This document shows, piece by piece, positions 11,893-24,700 of a stretch of DNA of 64,000 nucleotides. The position numbers were made by a program, and so were the translations under genes. Position 1 is the stretch's first letter. Each line of letters starts with the position of its first letter. Under the pieces are notes generated by a model. That model was not told the DNA's origin. It made no database searches and saw only the letters and a program-made list of their open reading frames with translations. The stretch is from Nilaparvata lugens (taxonomy: Eukaryota > Arthropoda > Insecta > Hemiptera > Delphacidae), in NCBI RefSeq assembly GCF_014356525.2, contig NC_052507.1:6023561-6087560 (forward strand), written 5' to 3'.

Positions 11893-12026
11893 CGACCAAT
11901 ACCCAAAAACCACTTTTTTGGACTCAGGGGACCTTGAAACGTATAGAAATTTAGAAATTGGGGTACCTTAATTTTTTTCGGAAAGCAATACTTTCCTTAC
12001 CTATGGTAATAGGGCAAGGAAAGTAA
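11171..12026 (+). mobile_element. Helentron-like non-autonomous element HINE-like (copy A)
   Basis: Starts TCTGGTGTGGCGCACTCACA. A 12-base word ACTTTCCTTGCC lies 22 bases inside (11193-11204) and its complement GGCAAGGAAAGT forms the extreme 3' end. The 3' end is also a hairpin (11990-12024, ACTTTCCTTACC paired with the terminal arm around a TATGGTAATA loop). A (CA)n array occupies 11822-11891. Four copies share this plan (also 13041-13962, 28779-29630, 43510-44332). Flanks are A-rich with no target duplication. Known Helentron-associated elements (DINE-1 type) have subterminal inverted repeats, a central simple repeat and a 3' stem-loop; that match is the basis for the class, which remains inference. 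Confidence 0.65.
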
Positions 12027-12119
12027 TAAGGCTAATCTACCAATGATTAGAGAGAAATGTGAATTATTGAAGAATTATTTATCATGGTCTAGTAAAACAT
12101 ACAATTTTGTTGTTGATAA

Positions 12120-12380
12120 CTACTATATTGTATGGAAAATTAAGGGAAAAGTGTCCAGAAGACATCCAGTGGAATTTCTACAATACCTATCTAAAAAAGG
12201 CTTGCCTGGATTAAATTTGGATGTGCAGTGGATATCCTAATTCCAAAATTATGTTGTCCAGAAAACATCTAGTGCATTTTCTACAATATCCAAACAAGAT
12301 GTCCGGCCTGGATTCATTTTGGACGCCTGAAAGACATCGAATTCTTCGACACAATCATGTAAAATGTCCTGTTTAGACGT
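12120..12380 (+). repeat. Internally repetitive segment
   Basis: Imperfect repeats of a TCCAGAAGACATCCAGTGGA-type unit (at about 12152 and 12255) followed by TTTCTACAATA. Two diverged copies in tandem, and a third weak match at about 12325. Origin unknown. Confidence 0.5.
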
Positions 12381-12390
12381 CGACATCAGT

Positions 12391-12500
12391 TATAGTGAGG
12401 TCCTCGAGAAGGATAACGCTATCTGCGTTGTCGAATGATTGACAAGGATAGCAACATCGTTGTTAATCAAATACTGCCATTATAACGTGGACTTTACTAT
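12391..12500. mobile_element. MITE, family M1 (short internal-deletion copy)
   Basis: Starts TATAGTGAGGTCC and ends with the complementary CCATTATAACGTGGACTTTA. Only about 110 bp, keeping the GACAAGGATAGCAAC half of the interior, so most of the 5' half has been deleted compared with the 370-400-bp copies. Confidence 0.7.
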
Positions 12501-13040
12501 TGTGCTGCCTGTTTTTCATTGTATGGTAATTATTGGTAGGCCTATTTAATGAATGAATAAATCAAAATCAAATAGATTTTTATTCACAAAAACATAATAC
12601 AAATTTATACAATTCAATAAATTAATACTAAATAATCAATAATCTTATTGTAATATTTAATAATCTATAAATAAATTAATACTCTTCATCTTCTGACATG
12701 AATTTGATGTCTGCAGGATATTTTAAAATACTCAACATAGCCATCCATATATTTTAAGATATAGGTAATGTTCTATTTTAATCTTATAATTTATATTCGG
12801 GTTAAGTCACCAAAATGGAAAATCGCGTTAAAAAAATTAAAAATTTCCCTCTCGACCTTGGCTTTGTATTGGTGCCTCCCTCCTCAAATGATGCACTCGG
12901 CAAAAGATAAAACAGGCCTGAAAATTTTTTACTACCAATGGAAATTGATGTAGTACAAGCAATAAACAAATTTTTGGCAACAAACAATAAAATACCTAAC
13001 ATATTCTGCAGATTATTCTGTAATGGTATTGCTAAAAAGA
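12501..13040. other. No gene seen; AT-rich
   Basis: Two opposing open frames at 12768-13059 overlap; neither has a recognisable motif. The stretch ends directly at the next Helentron-like copy. Confidence 0.45.
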
Positions 13041-13962
<922 letters not shown>

Positions 13963-13987
13963 AAACGGAGATAACTTAATTTAAAAT

Positions 13988-14133
13988 CTGCGCCGCACAG
14001 TGAACAGCTGTTGAAGATTGGTGGAGGGGCAATAGAGATTTTGAAATTGCATGAGAACAAGATCCAAGATCTCAAGCAAGTGAATAGTGAAGTTAAACAA
14101 CGTGCAAAGCAAGTAGGATTGTTCTTTCTGTGA
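13988..14133 (+). CDS. Possible coding exon, unidentified
   Basis: A frame from about 13988 reads through 47 or so codons (QLLKIGGGAIEILKLHENK in its first half, then a Lys/Gln-rich helix) to a TGA at 14131-14133. A perfect donor-like GTGAGT sits at 14129, so the exon may end there instead of at the stop. There is no initiator Met and no good acceptor upstream. The peptide looks helical and charged, unlike random AT-rich translation, but I do not recognise it. It starts 25 bases after a Helentron-like 3' end. It could be a gene fragment, a real exon or chance. Confidence 0.22.
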
Positions 14134-14149
14134 GTTTTCTCATCTGTCA

Positions 14150-14259
14150 TGAAAAAGAGAGGAAAGCATAGGGTTTCTCGTTCTGTTCCATTTGCAAGAA
14201 CAGCTGACCCCAAAAAGTCAATCTTTCTCCAATACAAAATGCGTATTGTTCGGTTTGTG
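14150..14259 (+). CDS. Possible short basic first exon, unidentified
   Basis: ATG at about 14150 opens a 37-codon frame that starts MKKRGKHRVSRSVPFARTAD and ends at a GAG|GTGAGA donor-like site near 14259. The peptide is strongly basic. The frame differs from that of the neighbouring candidate at 13988-14133, so the two are alternatives or parts of different transcripts. The minus strand is also open here (116 codons), which weakens the case for either. Confidence 0.2.
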
Positions 14260-15763
14260 AGGTGAGATCCTGAAAGTTTTAGGTTATGTTTACATTTTCA
14301 AAGTTTTTAATATTCAACAGTTTTATCTTCAAATGGTTCAATATGTAAAGAATGTATTATTTATTTATTCATCAGCCATACAAGGAATAACTTACCGCAA
14401 AATATGTGAATAAGGAGTAGGATTTATGGTAACGTTTTAATTGATAGTTCTGTGTTGAAACACATTTTTGTAAGTAATAAGAATTATTGATATATAATTA
14501 TTTAATTTGAGAGATTATTTAATGTCTTATAATACCTAAACAAGATAGTCATTCTGTTCCTATTGATAAGAAGGTTTAATAATAAGATTAAGATCCTTGA
14601 GGTGTTTATTTGTAATAACTTAAGTATAACCTCAATCTCTTATTTACGATTCTCTTCCTAATAATTATTTATATTAATGAATAATATTTCATAACAATTT
14701 AAAATATTATTAGTTGCTTAGATGATAATTCAGCATTTAATTAATATGCTTAACCAGTTATTATATATATTTTATATGATCTATGTAATAATTGATGCTT
14801 AAAAATACAGTGCTCTCTGTCCAGAGTAAAGCAGCTCGGTAACTGTATCCTCTAGGACAGGGCTCAGCACATTACTAGTATGGCATTATATTTCATCAGC
14901 TCATTTTATAGTATGCGCCCAACATACGTAGCTGATGGTTATACTTCATAATAAACAATCTAGTTAGTTTTTTCTAAACAATTATAGAAGTTTTCTCTGG
15001 TAATGCCTTAATCAGGAGTGCACATCTCCCCGAAGCCCAAGCCCATGGACGCTTGCTTGAAAAACCCTGATAAAAAATTGTCGACATTTCTAAACACAGC
15101 TGACCTTTTTTGTAGGACCCGAAAATTCAATTTTGAGCTCCCCCAAGAATTTCTAGGACTAAGTCTCCTCCCCCATGTGGGCACCCCTTACTAAAATAGT
15201 GGATTAGATGATAATGACCTATAGATAGAGTATAAGAGATATATAGCTCTGTATAAGAGACCTATAGCTCTAAGTGGATTCCAAACCACCAGGAAGCCAC
15301 AGTATTTTCAAACTTATAAATTATATTTAGTGGAGTCGGCTCTTGAAGTGGTCACCCATCAAACGAGAGTATCAGACACATGGATCTTCACTAAGCAATA
15401 GCACAGATTAAAAAAGTGAAATCATAACCCAATTTCGGGCTTTTAAAATTTTATCCAAATTTGGGAGAGAAATAATACAAGGATATCCTTAGTTTTCCTC
15501 TCTCGGTCAGTGCTTGCCTGTGAAAATAATAAATAAAAATTAATTGTGTTTATTTATTCTATGGCAATAGCTTATCAGCGAGACCATAGAGCCAACCGCT
15601 TTCCTTGTAGTTTTGAAACGTACTTTTTCATTAAACTACTACCGTACCGTACATCACTAAATTATATAGTACTATTATTCCTGTCTTTTCCAGGTTCAAA
15701 GTTAATACTTTGTACCGTATATAACTTATATATAATGACATTAAACACAATATAAATACTTAA
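14260..15763. other. No gene recognised
   Basis: AT-rich. A GC-richer island at 15010-15190 (GCCCAAGCCCATGGACGCTT) holds no open frame of note. A 69-codon frame at 15546-15755 has no motif. Confidence 0.5.
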
Positions 15764-16379
15764 TTGACCAAGCGAAGTGAGGTCTAAGATCCAAGTCAAC
15801 GGTTTGGTATTTCTCTGTTTAAATGTTTATATGTTGCGTATTTACGGCGAAACGCGGTAATAGTTTTTCATGAAATTTGACAGGTATGTTCCTTTTTTAA
15901 TTGCGCGTCGACGTATATACAAGGTTTTTGGAAATTTTGCATTTCAAGGATAATATAAAAGGAAAAAAGAGCCTCCTTCATACGTCTATATTAGAGTGAA
16001 AATCAGACTATAGAATTATTCATCATAAATCAGCTGTCGAGTTGACTATCAATTGCATGCCATGACGCATGCAATTCAATATCTCAATGTAACTTGGTAA
16101 AAAATTAGCAGCTGTGTAGACTATAAATTGCATACCTCATTGAATGCAATTTTTATGCACTATTAAATAGGATGCAAAGAACTTATAACAGCTCGTCTGG
16201 GCGCCTAGATGTCTTCTGGTTTTTTCGCGCTAAATTCCGGAAAGCGTTATTATATGATAATTAAATGTTGTGTAAGCTTGATCTGATCAAATAAATAGTT
16301 GGTGTATCAGTGTGGATGTGCTTATGGTTTGGGACGTCGTTATAACTTTGCGAGGTCTACTGTTCACAGAACTACTAGT
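15764..16379. repeat. Interspersed repeat, family R1 (copy 2, inverted)
   Basis: Begins TTGACCAAGCGAAGTGAGGT and ends CACAGAACTACTAGT, the inverse of the copy at 2305-2922. The GCGTCGACGTATATACAAGG and GCCTCCTTCATACG phrases are shared. In this orientation all copies end CTACTAGT, which recalls a Helitron CTAG|T end, but no TC start or convincing 3' hairpin was seen. Confidence 0.7.
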
Positions 16380-16590
16380 ATAAAAGGAAAAAGGAGCCTC
16401 CTTCATACGCCAATATTAGAGTAAAAATCAGACTATAGAATTATTCATTATAAATCAGCTGACAAGTAATTACACAGATGTGTGGAGAAGCCAGTCTATT
16501 GCTGTATTTCCATAAGGTCTATAGCTGTTTCAATCAGGTACTTGTGGATGAGAATACTGCGTGAGGTCTACTGTTCACAGAACTACTAGT
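16380..16590. repeat. Interspersed repeat, family R1 (partial tandem copy)
   Basis: A second, internally shortened copy of the same family directly abuts the previous one, in the same orientation, and again ends CTACTAGT. It keeps the GAGCCTCCTTCATACG and CAGACTATAGAATTATTCAT phrases. Confidence 0.7.
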
Positions 16591-16819
16591 ATTATCAAAT
16601 TCAGATTCCATAGCTCTTCTCTCCAGTATCAATGAGTAGCCTAATGCATATTCTGAATTCAAAGATTATCATGATTCAACCTTACCCCTGAAATGAAATT
16701 AAAGAATATAATCCAAAGTCATCATGATTTCAATTACTTTAGTGAAACCCACGTTTTAATGGCAGTATTTGATTAACATTGGTGTTGCTATCCTTCTCTA
16801 TCATCAGTGTATCATCTTC

Positions 16820-17217
16820 CTATAGTGAGGTCCACGTTATAATGGCAGCTTCTGATTAACATTGTTGTTGCTATTCTTTATATCCTTGTCTATCATTCAA
16901 CAAAGCAGATGAAGCTATCCTATTCTATCACCGCAACTTGCCAGATCGTTTATGAACAATGTAAAAATATAATTTATCAACAGAATATTTAGTCTCAATT
17001 ACTATGATGTATTATTTTAGATTGCATATATTTTCCTGACAAATAAAATATAATTGACTATTTTCAAAATAATGAGCAGTCAATTTTTATCAGATATACA
17101 GGTATCAGCTATATTCTATAGAAGACAGTGACAAGGCAGAGAATCGTCAATGCTGCCCTTCTATCTGTCTACACTCAAATCTTTCTCCAATTTCATTATA
17201 ACGTCGACCTCACTATA
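16820..17217. mobile_element. MITE, family M1 (full copy, with a partial copy before it)
   Basis: Starts CTATAGTGAGGTCCACGTTA and ends with the complement (ATTATAACGTCGACCTCACT). Immediately upstream, 16739-16819 is the left end of another member, sharing GGCAGTATTTGATTAACATT, so one copy appears to have inserted in or beside another. Confidence 0.8.
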
Positions 17218-17692
17218 CCAACAAACTCATGATTCATTTCAACATAACGTTGTGCAACAACAGAGTTCATCACTCTTACTTTGTCCTTCAACAAAATAAT
17301 TAATATCTCAGTCACTGGCCAGTTTGAAGATATAAAACATATTCTATACGACTACTCTTTTCCTGGTCCAGTAGTAACCTATATATAAACGTCTGTAACT
17401 CACTCCAGAGAATGAGTTAGATAGTATGTTTTCAAGTGCCTGATGTGATTCCCCTTATGAGAATGAGTAATCGATAAAAAGAACTATTGTGTCTGTATCA
17501 TATATCTATATTTACATAGATAAATCATAACTATATGTACTACGTCACAAACTGGTTTAAGCGGTGTATTTGGCTTCAAACTCACATCAGGTTTCTATAT
17601 CTATATCTGGTCTGAAGATTGGATGCTGAGCCCAATACTGAACGGCGGCTCTGACGTATATCTATATTTAAATCGGGAAAACTCTGACACTG

Positions 17693-17817
17693 TCAGTTGC
17701 TTAGATATGTTCTACTAGGAAGGAAGCTTTGAAGATCAAAATTATTGCAACCATGGGTGATATTCAGTATTCTATTTTCAAATCGGAAATCCATAATCAT
17801 AACAATGCTGTTGAGAG
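17693..17817 (+). CDS. Candidate first exon of the vanin-like gene (leader or N-terminal extension)
   Basis: An arthropod initiator-like TCAGTT lies near 17692. An ATG in strong context (GCAACCATGG) at 17753 opens 65 coding bases to 17817, followed by GTCAGT, a plausible donor. Splicing to the acceptor TTTTCAG at 18664 keeps the frame open (AG|G AAA AAA ATG) into the ATG at 18672. The product would gain about 24 polar residues before the hydrophobic signal segment, starting MGDIQYSIFKSE. Whether translation starts here or at 18672 cannot be decided from sequence; an internal hydrophobic segment would then act as a signal-anchor rather than a cleavable signal. Confidence 0.4.
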
Positions 17818-18093
17818 GTCAGTTATTTGTATTTATCTAGTCTTTGTCATTAATTAGATATTCAATGATGTTTATTCTATTTGTTTACAATTTATCATGC
17901 CGGTAAATTTAGTAAATCGACTATAATCTATTGATTTTTTTTTAATATTCAAGACACCTAACGATACGATATTTATTCTATTTATTTACAATGTATCAAG
18001 CCGGTAAGTTTTGTATTTCTTAAGTTTTGTATTTTGTCTAATATTTATTGATATTTTTCCAATCTTTGTGACAATAGGGTAAAAAAGTAAATT

Positions 18094-18240
18094 CTCATGG
18101 CTTTTTTTGGTGGAGAGTCCCTTGCGGGAAGGTCCCACCTCGGCTGAAAAATAATTCAGCCTTACCACTGTCATACTTCAGCCTGCACCTACAACCAACG
18201 TGCCCGTCCGATAACACGGGACAGTAGTGTATTGTAATCT
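18094..18240. repeat. Dispersed repeat, family R3 (copy 1)
   Basis: The phrase TTGGTGGAGAGTCCCT followed by a CGGAAGGTCCCACCTCG-like segment recurs at 39600-39756. The GC-rich body with short self-complementary words (TTCCCGC/GCGGGAA) contrasts with its surroundings. Function and class unknown. It lies within intron 1 of the candidate gene model. Confidence 0.55.
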
Positions 18241-18671
18241 TAATTTAAATGGCAAGGAAATAGTTAATAACATACATTGAAGTCTTCACGAATTAGATTT
18301 GCTGTTCTGTACAGTTTATCATGGCGGTAAAATTTTGATATTTCCCATTTACTTTTATTCAAAAATGTTGGACCTATTATTTACAGCTCGTATAGGGTGA
18401 GTAACAAAAACAGAAACTTTTCGTGCAACTAAGAAAGTGACATCGACGGATCTCCGGAAAATTTTAGAAAACAATTATTAAGAATAAGCCAGGTACATAT
18501 AAAAAATGTAAATAGCCCTTGATAAAGTTCGAATGAATGTGAAGGTCCCGATAATGAACTAGGTGATTTTTTAAAACTATATTCTATAAGGTATAAAAAT
18601 TATTTTGATGATATGGATAAAAATTAATCAAATTTATAATTTTATTATTTCTTATTCTTTTCAGGAAAAAA

Positions 18672-18746
18672 ATGATATCAACAGTACGCAGCTTCCAAAG
18701 ATTATTTCTTTTGTTCCTAGTGGCTTGCACACTATTTGCTACATCA
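18672..18746 (+). CDS. vanin-like: Vanin-like gene, coding exon 1 (signal peptide)
   Basis: Preceded by the acceptor TTCTTTTCAG at 18664 and followed by GTAAGT. Encodes 25 residues with a hydrophobic core LFLLFLVACTLF, matching a secretory signal. Ends in phase 0. Confidence 0.85.
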
Positions 18747-21700
18747 GTAAGTATAGAAACTAACTTTTAATTAAAATTAAAATGTCAAATGAAATTTAAA
18801 TTTTGTTTTTAGACGGTATTGTTTGTACTGTGCTGTTAATTGATATGATTTTTCTAATCAATTCTTGAGCAAGTTGCTAGAGTTCAGCTTCATTCAATCT
18901 GAAAGCTACCGTATACTTAGAGTATGTGTCAAGGAATATATCCTGCCAATTATAATCACTTGTACAATAAATTGAATGGATTAGAGCCATATCAAGGAAA
19001 ACTATTCAGTTACCTATTTATTATTTATACCAACCATAAACTATTTATACTTTAGGATATTTATTATTTAGATTTGAATTTTTAGTAAGGATTAATACTA
19101 TTCAATAGGTCTTTATATTTTTGCCAAGATTGTAGACATGATAAAGTAAAGAAACTTTATAATGTTTAAATTAAACTTTAATCATTAATGTAAGTGTAAT
19201 TTTCAAGTTATAGTAAGAGTAATTTATTATATTAAGAGATATCGTGATATTTCCTATCTTTGCAATATATTTTCAAACAAAATTCCGATAAAACTAATTA
19301 ATTCAAAAATTACTAAAGCACTTATCAAGGAAATAAATGTATCGGTTGAGCAGAATATATATTTTACAATGCCTTAATGTTAATAAATCTATTCATGATT
19401 CTTTTGAGCTTTGAATGTCTTTCTATCTTTTGTATTATTTATTAAATTGATTAAGCACTGGGATGTGCTCACAACTGAAAATTTCATTTTTTATTGTATT
19501 CTTCATTAGTTTGCATTTAGAAGATTTAAATGTAGGCTGTATGACTTGTTTTTGGTATTTTATGAAAATTGATTAAGCACTGGGATGTGCTCACAACTGA
19601 AAATTTCATTTTTTATTGTATTCTTCATTAGTTTGCATTTAGAAGATTTAAATGTAGGCTGTATGACTTGTTTTTGGTTATCACCTGTATAATTGGTTTT
19701 AACACGAAATTATTCAATTCTTATCATTGTATTATTTATAAGAAGCATTACTATAATATTTATTACATAGGTATATATTTTTTTCCAATTTTCAGTATTG
19801 CTATAGGCTACTTCGTACTGTTTGCTTTATGAACTCACAGCTAGCGCACAAGTTTAACTTTGCTGGCTGTGCCAAATCATTTTAGATCTATTATAATTTA
19901 CATTTTTATTCATTTTGTATGTATCATTCATGTTTTGTAACTAGGTAATTTTGGCGAAATAAACATTCTTATTCTTATTCTTATCTTATTGATGCCTACG
20001 TTATAATGGCAGTGTAGAAATATGGGAGGACAGCATTGCCGATTGTCTGCCTTGTCACTGCCTTTTATATAAGATATCAGCTATCGGTATATCTGATGTA
20101 ATTTCAACAATTCTTGTTAAAAATAATCAATTATAGTTTATTTCTCAAGAAAACATACTCTTAAATAATTGAATAATAGATTAGATTGAATATACCTCGA
20201 CATTGTTAAAAAACGATCTGGCAACGTTGCCAGAGATAGTAAAGGATAGCGCTATCTTTGTCGTATGACCGACAAGGATAACAAGCCATTGTTAATCAAA
20301 TACAGCCATTACAACGTGGACGTCACTATTAACTATGGACTGTGGCGAATCATATGATTGCCACCTGTGATGTTTTCAACCGGCATAATTTGTTTATCAC
20401 TTGTAACAGTTTATTTCAATATTTATCCAGAGTTCAACTTTGTCATTCCAACATTAAAATTATTTCATCATTCATTTAGTTCCATTTAATCAATTTCAAC
20501 ATAGGAAATCAACAAATTAAACTGCTATATTGGTGACCCCGACGTGATCTGAACACACAACCTTCTGATTCGCCACAGACTATTCAGGATCATTCATGTA
20601 ATAGGTTCTCTCTATTTCTGCTGTAATTGTTAACATATGTATTATTAAGTTACCGAGATTGTAATTGTAATTTTGAACTTATATTATGAGTTGCCTAATT
20701 GTTATTATTAAGAGATAAAAGATTCTTGATTAGTACTAGCTCATACATCATTCCAATAAATAATTTTCCAGTCAATATTTACAATTCATATTTCTGTATT
20801 TTGTGTTTCCAGATTATAGTAAACGGCTATTTGAACAGTGGGCGAGATAAATATGTGGCAGCTGTAGTTGAATACGCGCCTTTAGAATGGGACGGCTTCG
20901 AAAAACCGAAAGATTTGTTTCTCAGGAATGCCAACCGTTTTGTAACGATCATCGAAAGAGCTGCCAAAGAGGTGAGAATATAATATTGTTCTGAAAATCA
21001 TATTTGAAATTGAGGGCCAGACCATATTAAGCGCTTTTTTAGTCGGTGCTTTAGGAGTAGGCATGAATCTCTCCGATTGGCTGATTGAGTTGGCTCCTGG
21101 GAAAACGCCTGAAAAAACTCTTGATGAAACGCCTTATGTGGTCTGGCCCTAAGGAATAGTGAGAGAAGCTGTCGCAGAATATCAAATTGTAGTTTTTGGT
21201 GAAACTGATATCATCTCTTTCATTTCACCTTAAGATGGAGAAATTCCACAACATATCTGTTTCCAGTGTTAATTATTTTCACTTATTTTAACTTCTTTAA
21301 AAATTCTCAAATATCATATCATTTGAATTTAATATGTTATTTCAATTATAATGAATTTTGATATTGCTTTACCCTTGACAGAAACTGCTCAAAAATTAAG
21401 ACAATATTCTTGTTCACTTTTATAAGCTGAAGTACCAATCAGCTAAAAGTATCTTTGATGTTGTAGACATATATTTGAATTTCTTTATTAATGATAATTG
21501 TCTTTAAAGTTGTATATTTACTACTGTAGCCTATTGTAGAATAAACAATCTAGATTGTGCTCATTGAGACAATTATTGTTATTACATAAGAGCTGAAGTA
21601 TCAACTAAAGTATCTCTGAAGTTGTAGTAGAAATATAGTATATGAATTTCTGTATTAGTAATGATTGTCTTTGATGTTTTATAACTAATAGATTAATTAT

Positions 21701-24700
21701 TGTATAAACATCTAGATTGTTTATTGTATATGGTACTATAGTGTCAATAATCTCCTATGCCTTGACCGCTGTTTAGCCAATCAAAACCTGTGTACATTAT
21801 GGTCCACCATTGGACTGTAATCTTGATATTTCCACTCGAATCGAAGTTAATTATTTTCAATAATCTATCATTTTTAGGAGAGCACCCCGAGGAATGTTTT
21901 TATAGGGTAACATCATCTTTCAGAACTTGAGAAATAACAAAACATGTTGTCTGAGAAACAGCTCAATCGCTCGACAATGTGTCGTCTGGAGGATCATTTT
22001 AGCCGAGCCGACTAAAGCTGGATAGCTCTCAGCAGTGTTTCGGATAGACACGTTAAGGCGTCGGTCCCTGCTGCCTAAAAAGCAGTCGTTAGGTCATGTC
22101 AGAGGTCCTGAAATTGATCAGTTGCAACCTGAAAACTCTGACACCAGACCTGAGCCAACCAGGTCACTCGATATCATAATATTATTACAGAACAGGGATA
22201 GTGAACAGTGAACATATAATTCCCATGAGTTCTAATATGTTTGTTCATACTTGTACGGCCGGGTTGAGTGGGAACAGTCCAATCAGAACTTGTGGAAATT
22301 ATACTTTCCTACAGTTACGTTGAAAAGTGGCCATTGCTGCACTGATTACAGAACGCAAAGAATCACTTTTCCGCTCTAGAGCGGGAAAAATTTTTCTGCA
22401 CTCCAGATTTGCAACATGGCAACGCAAAATACTTAGTAGGTTATATGGAGCAACAGTGCAGCAAAATCAAAATGAAGTTGGTAACAGTGACTGCTGTGGC
22501 TGCTATAGTGAGCAGAGGTGCAACCAAGCACAACGCGCTAATTATTATTCATTATATATTATAACCAAGGACAACGAGGACTTTAGGATTTTAGGATTAA
22601 GGTTTTTATCAATAATAAAATTACACAGAAAAACATTTGATGCATTTCAGGCAATTTTACCCATAATTACCCACTTTTCATATTCAATGGTAACTGTAGG
22701 AAAAACTTAATGTGAAATACGTGCGCAAAGTTCCTCTGCTGCACTCAAGAAACCATTCCGCCCTCGCCTATGGCTCGGGCGTAAACGTTTCTTTCGGTGC
22801 AGCAAACTGTCACTTTGCGCACTAGTTGCACAAATAACTATTTCACCGTCACTGTTGTGTGCGAATCCAACTTTAGGCGTTGTACCCTTCAGTCTAGTCG
22901 TGGGTTCGAATCCTGCCGGTGCACAGTTTGATCATCTCATCAAATCACATTTGCACTTTCCATTACCCATGCACAAGCAAAAAAGTTCATGTGGGCATCA
23001 TCCCACATATTTCTTACGGTCACTGAGTGAATGACTTCATATGAGTGACCGTCACTCATAAACATTCATTATAGTCAACAGCATAGTAGGATAGAAACTA
23101 AAACAGATGAGCCTCCCTCATCCCACTTCCCGCACCCATAGACATTGCTAATTCTTCAGGTTTACAATAAATATCGGGGCACCGAGCTTCGCTCGTTATT
23201 TTGATTTATTGATAAACAGAACACAATTCTCTAAAATGGTTACTTTCCACCGCTCATAACTTGGCTTCTGAGGTCTGAGGCGTAGGGGGGAAATTAACGA
23301 GTGGCGCCATGTTGTTGACGACTCGGTAGTGTGACTACAAACCCTAAACAGCAGCTGACCGGAGCAAACGTCGAAATGTTGTGTTATTTCTTCATTAAGT
23401 TAGTAGCCGTTTTAAAATAGTTATTGAAATAGTTATAGCGATTTATTAAATTAGTTTTAAAATAGTTATAGTGATTTTGTGGAAAAACCACCCTTTTTAG
23501 TACATCTTATAATAAGTCCAAGCGAAATGATATTCAGAAAAAACAATGATTTTTTTAGTTTCATCGAAAAAGTTGAATTGTGAGTTAAAAGTTGAACTTG
23601 AATCTTAAACTCTATTATTTTATGTAACGACTAAAAACGTTAGGATGTAATTTTACTTATAGATCGCTGGTTAAATTACAAATTTGGTGGGATGGAAATT
23701 GCTCAATTACATTTGGCGACGGCAAATAGACCACAGCGTTTGTGTACTCGCTACCTGGCTCTCCAGTGCCATATGTCACGCCTAAAACTAGATCGACTGC
23801 ATTCCTTCCAGAGGCCAAGTTACGAGCGGTGGACAGTACGTGCAATCGAACGTGTTTATATTTTACAGCTGGCTCTACGTCAGCTTATGAATTTCGGGGA
23901 TGCGATATTTTGATTTTCCACAGAATCACTCGCTCACCCTTCACTATCCACAGACGACGAAAGTCTCAGCTGTTTCAGCCTAGGATGAATTATCCTTTTA
24001 ATGTCGTTCAGCGAGTTTTCCCAAGGATGATACTTAGTGCAATCGAATTTTCATATCATAGACCTACTATGTTCCAAATTTCGTGAAAATCGTTAGAGCC
24101 GTTTTCGAGATCCGTTGAATATAGATAACCAGATATAAAATATAAACAAATATACAGAAATTGCTCGCTTAATATAATAGGATTATAATTTTTAATCAGC
24201 TGTGGCATTCTATTGGTGGTTTTTACAGAATGCTGACATAATAGTTTTCCCGGAATGTGGTCTGACAACACTGAACATCCCAGTGAAGAGAGAGGGCATC
24301 ACTGAATACACCACTTTCATACCGAACCCCGTTGAGAAAAGAACGCCTTGCACTGATAACGATACCGGGTTAGCTGAGGTATGTACACAAAATCAACAAA
24401 AATTGTCGAAAAATATTTTCTCCTCCACCTCCTGTCTAATGTGCTTACTTCACTCCCTGGAACCATAGATAAACAATATCATTAGTAGATATCCCATGGT
24501 ATAGGGCGTTTATGTCGCAACTATTACTGTTATCTCAAGCCGACAGTTTATCTAATTCTTCCCCGTGAAGCTGTGTGACACTGGTAGTCTCTCATATTGT
24601 GCCGTTTATACACTCTCACCTCAACAAAACAGTAAAGTTCTACAATAATCAACAATAATCGGCTTGAGATAACAGTAAAAGTTGCGACATAAACGCCCTA

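Noticed and set aside
11780..11971. His/Thr-repeat frames across the CA or TG arrays (also 13655-13890, 28779-29006, 43510-43792)
   Set aside because: Products of the dinucleotide repeats inside the Helentron-like elements, not genes.
15764..16379. R1 repeat as a canonical Helitron because copies end CTACTAGT
   Set aside because: The other end does not begin TC, and no GC-rich hairpin stands 10-12 bases before the end.
22885..22925. tRNA-like box B (GTGGGTTCGAATCCTGCCGG)
   Set aside because: The T-arm is good, but no D-arm, anticodon arm or pairing acceptor strand is found upstream. At most a SINE fragment.
24056..24271. Minus-strand 71-codon frame over the exon 3 acceptor
   Set aside because: It runs through the R2 repeat end and the antisense of a real exon; no independent support.
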